64,000 nt of DNA from Gnetum montanum (lineage: Eukaryota > Streptophyta > Gnetopsida > Gnetales > Gnetaceae). Below, one piece after another: positions 1 through 11,640 of the stretch. A program made the position numbers and the translations under genes. The first letter of the stretch is position 1; the number at the start of each line of letters is the position of its first letter. The notes below the pieces were generated by a model. That model saw only the letters and a program-made list of their open reading frames with translations, did not search any database and was not told the DNA's origin. The stretch spans positions 33,423 to 97,422 of the forward strand of contig MNCI01006877.1 in the NCBI GenBank assembly GCA_015680685.1. Direction: 5' to 3'.

Positions 1-518
1 ATATTTTGGTTGATGCATTGTTTTCTTTTTGGTAAGCTCTTGTGGTTAAGAATTTAACTCTTGTTTTCAAATGGCATTTCCAGAGCCTATAGACTCTTCG
101 AATGTAGGATTGTCAAGGCATTAAGGACATGAGCCTACTTTGGGAAGGACCCACTGACATTCCTATTTGGTGCATTAGTTAATTTCTTTTCCTTAAACAT
201 TTTTTCAATCAACATTTATTTTGTTTATTTCCATCTCTAACATCTATTTCATCAATGTTGCTATTGTTTCATTTTAGCCTTCTTTCTTATTCCTTATCTT
301 TTTCCATTCTATCGCTACCAAAGGTTTGCTCTTAGTCATGGGGGTCCTAGTCCAAAATTTTTTGTTTTTTTCTTAACCCCTACACCTTGGGTAGTCACTA
401 GTGTTATATCTCCAAAATTTGCATCAGCCATATCACAACTCAGCCAATGGACCATACACTGAGGCAAGGTATCAACTACATTGCGATTCATTTACCCTTG
501 CTAATTTAAGATTGTGCT

Positions 519-719
519 GTGTGTGCAGATGGCAATCATACACCAATGGATTGGATTCAAAGGGAACACTTTGAATGGACTAGTGCTAGAATAGTTATGC
601 AAGGAGCAAGATCGATGACGTGCTTATGGATGAACAATGAAAAGCACAAGCTTGGCGTCGATGGCAACAAACTTCTTCTTTTCTCTCTCTCTCTCTCTCT
701 CTTCTCTCTTCTCTCTTAG
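519..719 (+). other. Conserved short open segment in the 3' module of B, possible captured exon
   Basis: An open frame of 66 codons follows a good plant splice-acceptor-like sequence (GTGCTGTGTGTGCAG ending at 528). The D copy (about 16220-16000, minus) has the same frame with one stop; both contain a shared stretch around DGNHTPMDWI and end in a CT-rich microsatellite that reads as Leu/Ser. I do not recognise the product. The frame agreement between two diverged copies suggests former coding sequence, perhaps a captured host exon; a chance open frame remains possible. Confidence 0.3.
679..717. repeat. CT microsatellite
   Basis: A run of CT dinucleotides with a few TTCTCT interruptions. The inverted copy in D (about 15998-16026) has GA repeats at the same place, shorter and more interrupted, so the tract predates the split of the two copies and has changed in length since. 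Confidence 0.9.
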
Positions 720-918
720 TTGCCAAATAAAGTTGTATGTCAAATGTGTATAGTGTTCACTTTTGTTGTCATGAACACTAATTTTTTCATGTATTATAAT
801 GATGATCTATTCACATGTCACCCCATTCACCATTATAGTCATTCAAGTCAATAATCTCATACCTTCCCAATATTTTGTAAGGACCTTAAGGATGAGTTTT
901 CATTCATTCATGGGGGCA

Positions 919-1712
919 TGATGAGCCACGATATCATGTACATGATATCGCATCTGCGATATTGCGTCTGCCCCTGCGATATCACGTATCCAATATTGCA
1001 GCTTACTGCAATGTCTATAAATAAAAGGTGGCTTTTCCTATTTTAGGCATCTAGACTTAGACCCTTAGCCAAACTATATTAGTTTTACCATTCCATACTT
1101 AGAATAATTTCCATGTGCCTGCAGTAGGAGTCTTAAAGTGAGCAGATCTTTATTTGAGCAAATTGTACATGAGCACACATTTGTGTAAGGAAATAAAGAC
1201 GAACTTTCTAATAAACCTTGCAGCATGTGGACTAAGCTAAATAAGAATTAATTATTATTAAATTTTTAAATTATTTCCTAGATAATTAATCTCTCTCAAC
1301 TCTTGACTCTCCTAGTTAAGTGCATTCAGTACGACCGCTTCGAGCACATGTGTAACACTTGGTAACCCAGTAATGAGTAGCGTTAGGTAATCCCAGTAGC
1401 ATTGCACTAGTTTAGGGTGTGTTTAGCAAGTGGAAATGGATACTAGTGCTATGACAATTAGAACTTAGTGAATAGTTAATGAAAGTTAGTCACTTAGTTC
1501 TCTTCACCTTCCCCTATTAGCATAAGACATTAAAAAGATAAAAGATATAAAAATCATATACCTCAAGCTTACTTAGCCATACAATCGTGACAATACAAGT
1601 AAGTTTAGGAAGAAAAAAATTGATTAACCTTAAGTGTTCCATTAGGGCACATAAGCACTTAGTCCTTGGAGTTTGATCGGATCATCAGGAAGGGGTACCT
1701 CACCACTCATCA
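919..1712 (+). mobile_element. 3' LTR of element B
   Basis: The 794-bp LTR starts TGATGAGCCACG and ends CACTCATCA, giving short inverted ends. A TATA-like box (CTATAAATAAAAGG, 1014-1027) fixes the + orientation. The U3 part (925-1000) is full of imperfect palindromes around GATATC. It is 80-90 percent like the inverted LTR at 15001-15797 by eye. It is followed directly by the integrase of element A, so B is inserted there; the bases after it (AGAAG, 1713-1717) should be the target duplication, whose partner lies outside the window. Confidence 0.85.
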
Positions 1713-2570
1713 AGAAGCATTGGTAATTTACCATACACTAACTCATAAGAAAACTAGCCTATAGGGAGTTTCCATGTGGGGCGGTATTCCCAAGGAGCAT
1801 CATTCAATTTAGTGCTCCAATCTCTCCTAAGCTTTCTAATGGTTCTTGTCAATATCTTCGTAATCTCCCTATTGGTGACTTCTACTTGGCCGTTCACTTG
1901 GGGGTGGTATGATGTAGTCAATTTATGCTCAACCCCTAAGAATTGCATTAATTTCCAAAACGTTGCACCTATGAACTATGTACCATTATCTAAACTAAGT
2001 CCACATAGCACACCAAACCTATTTATGATTTGTTGTTGAATAAATCGTGTAGCTGTAGATGATGTACAATCTTTAACAGCAGCTACTTTGGCCCATTTTG
2101 TTAGGTAATCAATGGCAACAATAATATAATATTTTCTATTGGACATTGGTGTAATCAGCCCCATAAAATCAATTCTCCAAATGCCAAAGGGTTCTAACGG
2201 TTGAATCCCTTGTTGTAGAGCCTCCATTCTAGTAGTCATTCCCCCATGACATTAACAATGCTCACAAGATTGGACAAAACGATGGACATCTCGAAATAAT
2301 GTAGGCCAATAATATCCTACATGTAGGATCTTGATGGCCATTCAACTCCCAATGTAATGACCCCACAAGGACCCTCATGATCATCTTGGAGAACTTGCAA
2401 TTGATCTATATCAGGAACACACCATTGAACCAAGCCATCAGGACACACTTTGTAAAGTTTCCCATTTAATCTCCATAAAGTACTTAGCTCGATGAAGAAG
2501 ATATTGTTTCTTCTTAAGGTTTAACTCTTGTGGTGTTTGTTGGGTGAGGAGATAGGTAAGAATGCTACTG
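1713..2570 (-). pseudogene. Element A integrase (broken)
   Basis: Ty3/gypsy integrase, which would insert the element cDNA into the genome. On the minus strand one reads the second half of the HHCC zinc domain (GYYWPTLF..CEHC, about 2340-2255) and then the catalytic core: first Asp in WRIDFMG, second Asp in LDNGT, Glu in GQVEVTNRE, followed by APWEYRPTWKLPIG. The frame is broken by several stops and shifts (for example after PIG at about 1754, with FSYELVYG continuing in another frame). The 3' end is cut at 1713 by the LTR of B, so the C-terminal part is missing. Confidence 0.85.
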
Positions 2571-2574
2571 TACT

Positions 2575-3680
2575 AGTTTGTCTCCATGTAGTAGCCAGTA
2601 TGTCCAAGGAATGACTGAATATTTTTGACATTTTTTGGTTGACAAGTAATTCCTTGGATAATTTTGATTTTCTCAAGTTCTACCTCTATCCTTGTGTGTA
2701 ATATTTTGTGCCCTAGTACTACACCTTCTTGGACCATCAAATGGATTTTCTGCTAGTTGAGCCTCAAATTGGTTTCTACACATCTTTTTAACACTTTCTC
2801 CAACCAGTCCAAGGCTTGATCAAAGTTTTCTTCATAAGTGGAGAAGTCATCCATAAAGACCTCCATGCCATTCCCTATCTACTATTCAAATATGCTTAGA
2901 ACTAGTCATTGAAATGTTGTAGTGGCATTACACAAGCCAAACGACATTTGTTTGTATGTGAATGTTCCCTAAGGACTAGTGAACGTAGTCTTGGCTTGGT
3001 CTTCTAGGGCTATTTGTATTTTGTTATATCCACTATATCCATCCAAAAAACTATAATAGTGATGCCCTATGATGGTGTCTAAGACTTGGTCAAAAAAATG
3101 CAATGGAAAGTGATCTTTGAATGTTGCTATATTCTGTAGCCTGAAATCTATGCACACCCTCCATTTGCCTCCCTTTTTAGGAAAAATAACTAAGGGGCTA
3201 ACCCATTCGCTATCATCAATGGGGTATATGAACCCAACCTTGAGAAGTTTTTCGATTTCTTCCTTAACTACTTGCTTTAGCTTAAGGTTCAATCACCTCT
3301 ATGGTTGTCTTTAGGGCTTCATGGAGGGATCAGTGTAAATTCTATGTTGGCATATCCTAGGATCTATTTCAGTTAATTTTTGATATAACCAAGAGAAGTA
3401 TTCTGACCATTTATTTATTACCTTTAGTAGTTCTTGTTTCTGTTGAGGAGCAAGCTTAGCATTGATAATTACCAATTTTCCATTTTTAAGGAACATGTAT
3501 TCCATACTAGTGGGCAATGGTTTCATCTCAAGGAGCTCCTGCTTAAATTTCTCAAGGATTTCCAACTTCCCCAAGTTGATATTTTCAAGGTGAAGACTTG
3601 GAAGTTGGTGGTGGACTTGCTTTAATGTGTTTATGTTATCAATGTAAGCATAAGTCAAACCCTCAGTTGGTTCCATGCAT
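2575..3680 (-). pseudogene. Element A reverse transcriptase (broken, RNase H lost)
   Basis: RT of the Athila type. On the minus strand the upstream connector runs 3676-3311, then the fingers/palm with SEWVSPLVIFPKKGGKW, CIDFRLQN, DHFPLHFFDQ and FLDGYSGYNKIQIA (3292-2969). The catalytic box reads FMDDF at 2843-2857, followed by LNQK-like and SFLGHTGYY motifs near 2620. Directly after GYY the sequence passes into the pre-integrase region (LTQQTPQELNLKKK, about 2550). The expected RNase H domain of about 120 residues is absent. Several stops and frameshifts make it a pseudogene. Confidence 0.85.
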
Positions 3681-3826
3681 ATGAGTGAACTGCTTTCTTG
3701 ATTAGCTATCAGCCACTGTGTATCTTCCTGTCATGTGGCTACTACATATAGGCATCTTTGTATGTTAATCACTTGTGCACACTGATTACATGCAGGCAAT
3801 GCAAAATTTTGCACAAACCATGACCT

Positions 3827-4262
3827 CTACATGCAATTACACCTTCTGTCACTGTATGCGATGTACAAAACTTTCTTCTTCATGATCTTTTTGAATGTAT
3901 TTTCTTTTGATATTTCTAGGGAAATATCACAAATTCCTAGGTGTGCATCAATTATGCTTAGCCATGCTCTTCCCATTATGATTGGGAAGTCCCCCTTACC
4001 GTTGTTCACCTGAATCACTAGGAAGTCAGTTGGGTGTGACCATCCAAAAATAGTGGTAACAATGTCTTCCACTAGTCCCAATGGGATAGTGATGGACGAG
4101 TTGGCCAACTCTAGATGGATGTTGCTCTTTTTCAATAGAGGTAAGTTCCAAGCCTTGTACATTTCTTGAGAAATCAAGTTAACACTGGAACCTAAATCCA
4201 AAAGAGCTTTGCACAGTTCATTTCCAATGATCTTTAAGTATATCAAAGGACTCCCAAGATCA
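3827..4262 (-). pseudogene. Element A aspartic protease
   Basis: Retroviral-type protease that would cut the Gag-Pol protein. It has the active-site region LLDLGSSVNLIS (Athila-type DLG in place of DTG), the flap-side stretch GLVEDIVTT and the C-terminal PIIMGRAWLSIIDAHLG. The open piece covers 139 codons, close to a full retropepsin domain. The homologous protease in D reads DSSSG at the active site, so A is the better copy. It lies between the Pro/Tyr-rich gag tail and the RT connector. Confidence 0.85.
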
Positions 4263-6480
4263 AATAATTCCCTGGGAAGGTGGCCAGCTTTGATTTAATC
4301 GTTGATGGCATGTGTTAGCATGACTGTATGCATTGAGTGTGGTGGTTGAGTTGAAGGAGGATCCAAATTTTTGATTGATACCAAGGCATCTAAGGAATCA
4401 GCTACTTGTGATTACAAGGGCTTGGTTGATTTTTTGGTTCTAAAGAAAGGTCTTTTCTTCATGTGTTTGTTGAAACCAATAGTAGGTTGAGAGTTAACAG
4501 TGCTTGTGGCATTACGTTGCTACGGCTAGGTAGGGATTTCACCCTACATAGCTAGAGCAAGTGGTAGTGAAGGTATTGGTGGAAGATATGTGGCAGGATG
4601 AGAATGATGGTATGTTTGTGGAACATTGCCCATAGGAGAAGGAGTTCTATAATACTCATGAGCTTAGTAGTGAGGTTGAGGGGTAACGTGACCAATAGAG
4701 TCATGTGGAGAGATTAGTTGTTGCATGTAATATCCATATGGGTTAGGTTGTTGGTAAGGATACTATTGCCTTGGTGGTGGCATTCCCCATGATTGTGGTT
4801 ATTGCCACTATTGATGTTGCTTGATCAGTTGTGGTGGAGTTCCACTAGGATAATATGTTAAGGGTTGGTGGAACTGTCTTGGGTTACCTTGGGGGTAAGG
4901 TAACCTTTAGGGTGCTTGCCATTTGTTCAACCATGGATTGAGTGCATACACCCCAAGACTCTTGTAGATGTGAGATTATAGGGCAACATTCCTTAGGATG
5001 GTCATATTGACATATCTCACATCCACTATCATTGTCTATTTCTGAATCCACAACCTCTTCAATAATGACAACTTTTCCCTTACCCTTGCTATGTGCATGC
5101 TTAGCCTCTTTCTTTTTTTCATTTCTCACTACTTTTCTCTCTAGACTCTTCTACTATTTTAAGAATAGTTTGAAATCTATTGTCTAGGGAATCCCACATT
5201 TGGTCTACTTTTTCAGAAACTTTTGATGTCATCTTTTGGATAGGAAAATTTTTCCTATTCACCATTGCTTCAAGTGGTGACTCTTCTTCATCCTCACAAA
5301 ATTTTACTCCCCTCTTCTCAAGGCAAGGATCTTAGTTATACTCTTCTGCACTTTCTATCTTCTGTAGCTCACAGTCTTCCTTAGCAACTTGCTACAATAG
5401 TCTTTGAATTTGATGGGACCTAAGCTTAGATAGTCTCCCTTGGGCATAAGTCCCAAGGGTTCTTCTTGTTTCATGCCTAAGCCCATCCACAAGATGGCAT
5501 AGTTGATCCCTTTGCGAATAACCATGGGTAAGACAACGATGCAATAGTGCATAGTATTGGCCCATGGTAGCATCCAAGGGTTCATGTCTGCCTTGTTTCC
5601 AGCCTTGGATTTTCTTTCACAAGTTAGACACTTGGGAGTATGCTTGGTACTTGTCATTAAATAGTTCTAACATATTACTTCACCTACAAATGGATTCTAG
5701 TTCTAAAGACTAGTACTAGCTTTCTGCTTCATTAACTAATGTCTGTGGGAACAACTTAAGTTTTTTCCATTCATTCTCTATGTTCTGTAAGGCATATGCA
5801 TCATGGAATGCTTGTAAATGACTCTAAGAATCAATGTTGTATCCCTTTTCAAATCATGGGATGTTGTTCATATCTAATCTCATGATCCTACTCTCTTTCT
5901 AATGCCTTGTTAGAATTTGAACAGCCTCAGTTATGTCCAACATACTTCAAGTAGCAAGGAGGGGTTCATCATGATCATCTCGTCAATGGTGTCTATGATG
6001 CCTACATTGTTCCCTACTCTCCCTTCTTCTATGTCGTGACTCTCTAGAGTGCCCTCATCCCCTTTCCTATTTGTTTCGTCTATGAATTTCACTTTGCCTA
6101 CCTTTATCCCCATGGTTTTTTTCTTTATGACCACATCCAGATATTGAAGGAGAGGTTGAAGGTGATGATGAAGGTGAAGAAGAAGGAGAACTGTCACCAT
6201 GACAATGTCTGCTACATTCTCTTCTATATTCTCATCCCCAATCACAATTGCGATTAGAATGTCCACCTTTATCATGAGTTTGTGTTCCTTTTTTGAACCC
6301 TTTGTGCCCATGGGTATTAGAACCTAAGTTATGAATAGTGGAATAAAGGTTTTGATACACAACGCCTTGGTCAAAGTCAAGGGGAGGAACATCATTGTGT
6401 GGGTAACTACCTGAGGTAGGTTCACCACCCTCATTTTCGCTTAAGACATGTGGGGCATCTTGGGACCACTTACCCTTCAA
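4263..6480 (-). pseudogene. Element A gag (broken into several frames)
   Basis: Structural Gag protein. From N to C on the minus strand: a low-complexity start (6480-5931), a capsid part (about 5657-5380) with YYALLHRCLTHGYSQRDQL and TLGTYAQGRL, a charged Lys-rich stretch, and a zinc knuckle CEICQYDHPKECC at about 4983-5021. This CX2CX3HX4C spacing is the form I know from Athila Gag. A Pro/Tyr/Gln-rich tail follows (4880-4263). Stops and shifts break it throughout. Homologous stretches occur in D, E, F and G. Confidence 0.75.
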
Positions 6481-6920
6481 AGACTTATGATGTCTCTCCT
6501 ATTGCAAGTTCCTTTGAGGTTGTGCCTCTATGGAATAATATTCTATCAAGTGATGGTCTTGCACAACATATTCTATGTGTAACTAAGGCATTCCAATTTG
6601 TGTGAGAGTACGAAGAAGCATGCTCAACACTGAATGATTGGGAGGTAACACTATGTTGAATTCTGGTATATACTCATTAGGATGAATATATACCACTCAA
6701 ACTTGTTGAGGGATTGGCGGATCAATGTCATTTGTATTATGCCACCAACTGTTTCCTATTTCAGACATAGGTAGTCAAGCATTTTCAAATGAAGAAGGAG
6801 ACATACTTGTCTGTTCAGTGTGCAATGTATTCTTGTTTATTATTTTCTCAACCAACCCTAAGGGTTCGTTCCAATGATGTGAATGATTTCTTATGTTCTA
6901 GTTAGTGCAAAACAACTAAG
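6481..6920 (-). other. Element A 5' leader and gag N-terminal remnant
   Basis: Sequence between the primer-binding site and the clear gag part on the minus strand. It should hold the packaging leader and the Gag start; I see only short broken frames and cannot name a start codon with confidence. Confidence 0.5.
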
Positions 6921-6938
6921 TCCCTAGCAGTGGCACCA
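6921..6938 (-). other. Primer-binding site of element A (tRNA-Asp type)
   Basis: Minus strand reads TGGTGCCACTGCTAGGGA one base inside the 5' LTR. The complement of a plant tRNA-Asp 3' end is TGGCGCCGTTGCCGGGGA, which Athila elements use. The differences are all transitions. Confidence 0.75.
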
Positions 6939-6939
6939 A

Positions 6940-7882
6940 TGATGAGCAACGAGGTACCCCTACGCTCAACCATATGAATACGAGCATTTCACGCATGATC
7001 CGGTCAAATTCCAAGGACTAAGTGCCTATGCGCCTTTGTGGAACAAGGATGGGCTAGTTGATCGTTGTCTTCCCAAGCTTACCTGTATGTCACGATTGTA
7101 TGGTTAAGTAAGCTTGAGGCATATGATTTTTATATCTTTTATGTTTTCATGTCCTGCTACTAATAATGGAGGAGAGAGAGATAACTAAGTGACTAATTTA
7201 ACTTAACTACTAATTAACTAGGATTTAAGTAATCCTAACACCAGTATCCATTCTCACTTGTCGTACACATGTTGAACCAGTGCAACACTATTGGGATTAC
7301 CAAATGCTAATTGGTACTGGGTTATCAAGTGTTACACGCATGCTCAAAGTGATCGTACTAAGTGTAATTTAATGATTTTCTTAATTAATCAAAATGAATT
7401 GCTATGCTAATAACAGAAATGTAAAGTGCATAAAATAAAATAGAATGAAATAAATGCATAAGAAAATAAAATAAAAGAAATGTGTAAGAAAACAAATCTC
7501 AAGTGCTACAAGGATGAATCAAAGAGCTCATCTTTATTGCTGTACACAAGGTGTTCTCAGGTACATAATGCTCAAATAAAGATCTATCCACACTTCAACC
7601 TCATGTTTCAGGCACTTGATACTCTAACCTTCAAACAGACTACAAGAGTTTTGCTACTTGACTACTACCAGACTCCTTTTTTACTCCTTCTAAATTACTC
7701 CCTAATGTGCACCTGGGCACTATATTTATAAGCCCAGGAGTAACCTAGGAATAACCACTCTAATAATAACCACTCTAATTATTAGATTAACCACTCTGAT
7801 CATTTAGCCTTCTATAGGTGTTGGTTCTCCTTAGCCAGAGTTTTGTTCTTCCTACACGTGTCTAGGAGATCATGGTTCATCA
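6940..7882 (-). mobile_element. 5' LTR of element A
   Basis: A 943-bp LTR in minus orientation; its ends read TGATGAACC and TTGCTCATCA on the minus strand. The TATA-like box is at about 7720-7731. Upstream of it, U3 holds three copies of TAACCACTCT (+ strand reading) at 7752-7761, 7767-7776 and 7788-7797. The outer flank (TGTTT, 7883-7887) continues into ORF2 of element C, which shows that A inserted there. The 3' LTR of A is beyond the left window edge. Confidence 0.85.
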
Positions 7883-7887
7883 TGTTT

Positions 7888-9687
7888 AACATGTTTTTGA
7901 TAATGACACATCCTAGACTATCTTTTCTTTAGCATTCTTAGCATTCATTAATTTTTTTGAAGTTATTAAAAAGAATCATCTATTATGAATTCTAACCAAA
8001 TAATGGTAATGTATAACACTTAGCCTTTGAGTCCTACAACCTTAGCTACCAACCGTTGGTTAATGTTGGTGGTTTCCTGTAGTTGCACTTGTGCCACTAA
8101 GAACTTGTCCATTATCTCTAGAAACTATGGTTGGGTTGTTGTAATATCTTTTAGGATATCAAAGATCTTTGGAATCAGTTGTCTAACTTTAACTAATCAT
8201 TCTAGCATCTTCTTATGCTATGGTGTACTCATCCCCATGCTCCTGACTCCTACAAACATTTGAATGTCTACCATAGTAGAAATATCTAGAATGGAGGCTA
8301 CAGGAGCACTCAGAGCTTCCCTGACCTAATCCACCACAATCTTCACTATTGGTTCTTTATCCTTATAGCACATAAATAAAGTTGTTGCATCCTTCCCTGC
8401 TTCTATCATATTGTATTCTTATAGATTTTAGAGAGTTGTTCTTCTCAGATGGACATAGTGACTTTTCTTATATTAGAGTTGTAGTGAATATAAGCCTAGT
8501 TTCTTCATTCAAAGAATAGATGAACCAGATCATCCATCAACCAATCGATAGTCCTAGTGATTTCATTAAGGTAGCTCATGACTCTATGGTATGCTGATGA
8601 TTCACCACCACCCCTAGAAGCTTACTACTATAGTAGCTACTTTCTAAGTTCTTTTAGACATTCTACTACTACTACCATTAATGGTGTTGTTTCTAGTATT
8701 GGTGGTGGTGGTGGACTTGATACCTCTTATTAAAGCTTGGCAGGGGTCTTATCATTCATCATCCCTTACCATGATGTGGTAGGAGTCCTATCGATTATAT
8801 CATTGGAATAACATGTTATTCCTTCTCTTTTGTAAATTTTTCTAATGAGGTAAGGGAAGGAGATTGTATTTCAACCCTTTTTATTTTTCTTGAACCACTT
8901 CTCAATTTTCAAGAAGATAAGCTGGGAAAGGTTGACTGGGAATTTTCTACTTAGAGCTACACATGCCCTTGTAGAGAATGTAGTAACCTTGCTTAGCCTC
9001 ATTGTTAGATTGATGTGGTAATATGTAATCTTGAAATAAGTGCATTTTTCCTTTATGAGTGTATCATACTCTTTGTAGTCCACTCAATAGTAATGTTGAG
9101 TCCATTTCATGTTAAGTTATGCATCTACTTTTTTTGAGACCTTGGCTAGCTTTTCCCTAGTGTTGAGTAATCCAAGGATTTTGCAATGACTTCCATAGAG
9201 TATGGGATGGTTATGTATTTGATTTTTATCATTACACCTCCTTAGTGATTATTTCATGAAAGGTAGATCTCCAAGATATACCATTCTCCATTAGTGAAAA
9301 TGATGGACCATAGTAGAGGCTCTTGTAGTTGCATATGAACCTTTTTTAATGCAAGTTATAGGAAGGATTCAAATTTTAGTTCTTGAAGAACATTTCCTTG
9401 GACTTCCTTGCTTCAAATCATTTTCAAGCAAGCTTATGTCTAGGTCACTTCCAGTTTTGGCCTAGGTCTTGGTACTTCATCTTATCTTAATTGTCTTGTT
9501 TCTGTGGTGGAAATCTTACATAAAAATTTTAGCTTAGGTTCTTCTCCTAATTGTCCTATAGCATGAGTCACTTGGGTAGCCTACTCTTGTTATTGTGATT
9601 GTTTCTACGCTATCCTCTACCTCCTCTTGGTTGCTTCTTCCTAGGATATGATGGCCCACCTACCTCTGATCCCCATTTTGATGCCAT
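7888..9687 (-). pseudogene. ORF2 of element C (unknown protein, 3' part cut by element A)
   Basis: The third example of the extra ORF seen in E and F. The start ATG (9687-9685) follows GTGATTACAG, a splice-acceptor-like sequence, and opens MASKWGSEVGG, like the openings in E (MTPKIEAQG) and F (MAPKGEEQE). The central motif (9083-8871, YKEYDTL..CTYFKI..NLSQLIF) matches YF(K)(N/I)GTYHLFPTK..NIAHLYF in E. Near 8270-8030 the stretch MFVGVRSMGMS and FDILKDITTTQ matches F (MLVGTSMTL, FDIPNDFTTI). The rest is outside the window because A inserted at 7882. Role unknown; the position after integrase is that of the Athila env-like gene. Confidence 0.7.
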
Positions 9688-11640
9688 CTGTAATCACATG
9701 AATATCCTCATATTAGTTGTTTTGCTTTTATATCTTAAGTTCATGGTCCCTTTGATCACTTTTTTGGTTAGAGATAAATTTGAAAGGTAACACATTAAGA
9801 CTCTTGAGTGGTTGCAGATGTTTAGATACTTTAATATAAAGTTCAAAGGTAGTTAATTTTTTGGTATTTTTTATTTATTATTTTTAAATACTTTATCCAT
9901 GGATGTTAGTAAAATTTGTTGAACAAACAATCATGTTGATGCCTCTACAACATAAAGCATATCTTCAGAAGCTCATAAATTAAAAGATAAATGAAATCAA
10001 GTATATCATGAAGATGTTATGGCTTTAGAAAGATTCTAGGCTTTGAAAACAACAAAAATCCCTTGGTGTTTAAAGAAAATGTGAAATTTAAGCTAAGTTT
10101 CATATGTAATTATAGTATTTTTGTGCTATGTCGATAGTGATTCATCAATGTATCTGACTACATTAATAGGGATGCATCAACATAGCTATTAGTAAAAATT
10201 TTACATTTGAAAACTATGGGATTTTTTGAAAATTTTGAACAAAAAAAAGAGCCAAATAGAAGATAGAATGGAGTGTGGATAATACAAACAAAAAATCATG
10301 AGGCTTTGTATAAGGTTCAGAATTAAAGAAGCTCTCATTGAGGTTTGGAAATATATGTGTCCTAGACAAAAAACTAGTTAAAATAAATGCAAAGTTAGAT
10401 GGTGCATAAATCTAAGATTATAATCAAATAATCTCAAACATGTGATGATGAACTCTAAACTTTATTTTCTAAAGCTATGCAAGTGTATACTTCCCAAAGC
10501 AGGGCCATGCCTAAAAATGCCATTGCATAACCTTATCTCAAAGAGTCCATGAGCATCTTGGAAATTTAATGTTGATATAGGTTGGACACTATGCCCATCC
10601 AACTATTATCTTTATGGTTATGCACTCTACAAAACCAAAACTTATTAGAACAATCATGGTATGTAGTAGTGAGGTGGAAACTGGAATCCAAAAAGGGTTG
10701 TAGAGGAATAGGGATATGAGAGTCAGTATCATTTTGATAAAAGATCCTTATGGAGTAAGTGGCTAAAGTGAATCATTTATCCATTCATCTAGTTTTCAAA
10801 CCAAGTCCATACTAGTAGTGGTGGCTTCACATTACCTTACTTTTCTAATTCACAATTGTGAGATCATAATAATCACAAGAGACGACCATCACTCAAGAAG
10901 AAAGAAACAAAGAAGTAGCTATACATTTCAGAGAAGAAATTTGAGCCTTAGTTAGAGGGGTATCTTTAGGCATGGGTAACATATGTTTTCAGCCCCATAA
11001 CTAGTAGTTGTTTCCCAAGAGATCTTAAGAGTGGTATGATTTTATTCCAATTTTTTTGAAAAGGATATCACACTTTACAAAATACATAGTTCCTTCTAAA
11101 TTATAAGAAATGTAATGATACATTCCTTATGATGTCATGAGGTTCATGAAAGAGACTAAGATGAAATCCAAAAAATACCCTTGAGGCCACACACTTTTCC
11201 ATTCTTACTTGATCTTTCCCTCTTTCATTAAGTAACAAGATCATGAGTTATTTTTCATTTTGGTGTGAAACAATCATAGTATCTTCATGATGTGGATCTC
11301 ACATTGAGAGATGGAATGAGTGGATGTTGCAAGCTCACTGCCTTCTCTCATAGTATAACTAACAACTTGCTAGTATAGAACATGATCCCAAAAACAAAGT
11401 TGGCCTAATCATAGAAATAGTAACCCTAATGAACTGCATTTGATAATAATTGCAACAAAAAGTAAGAGTTTGAAAACTTTAAAAATTGCAAAGAGACATA
11501 TGATGTCTAAAGATAAAGGAAAAGAAAATTAAATATTTCAAGAAAATGGAAAACATAACAAAAATAGTTAAAAATAATTAAAAATGGTGTAAAATAAAAA
11601 GCAAAAATTTTATCCCCTTCAATTGTTAAGTTAGATGATT
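9688..11640 (-). other. Element C noncoding region between pol and ORF2
   Basis: About 2 kb with no coding frame. It resembles the post-pol regions of D, E and F: a CATGGGGAAGAT-like purine motif near 11646, and a block at 10493-10530 matching the GCCTACTTTGGGAAGGACC block of B, E and F. The part at 10101-10186 looks like a promoter (separate entry). Confidence 0.6.
10101..10186 (-). promoter_or_regulatory. Candidate internal promoter upstream of ORF2 in element C
   Basis: On the minus strand a cluster of imperfect palindromes (GTTGATGCATC, ATTGATGAATCAC, 10186-10127) is followed by an AT-rich TATA-like stretch (10123-10101), about 415 bp before the ORF2 ATG. The layout equals that in E and F, but the repeat motif is different. 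The LTR of C is outside the window, so the pairing seen in E and F cannot be tested here. Confidence 0.35.

Larger units (their letters stand above)
1..918 (+). mobile_element. Element B, 3' internal region (Athila-like, partial)
   Basis: This is the last internal part of a + strand LTR element that enters from outside the window. Bases 110-160 contain a block (GCATTAAGG..GAGCCTACTTTGGGAAGGACCC) also found after the gag/protease region of E (near 36712) and F (near 52613). Bases about 365-918 are repeated in inverted orientation at 15798-16347 in element D. A short purine stretch (CATGGGGGCA, 909-918) just before the LTR is the likely polypurine tract. No ORF2 is visible here, unlike C, E and F. 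Family assignment is by comparison inside the window. Confidence 0.75.

Noticed and set aside
8027-9790. Plus-strand frames in 8.0-9.8 kb as host genes
   Set aside because: They are shadows of the minus-strand ORF2 of element C.
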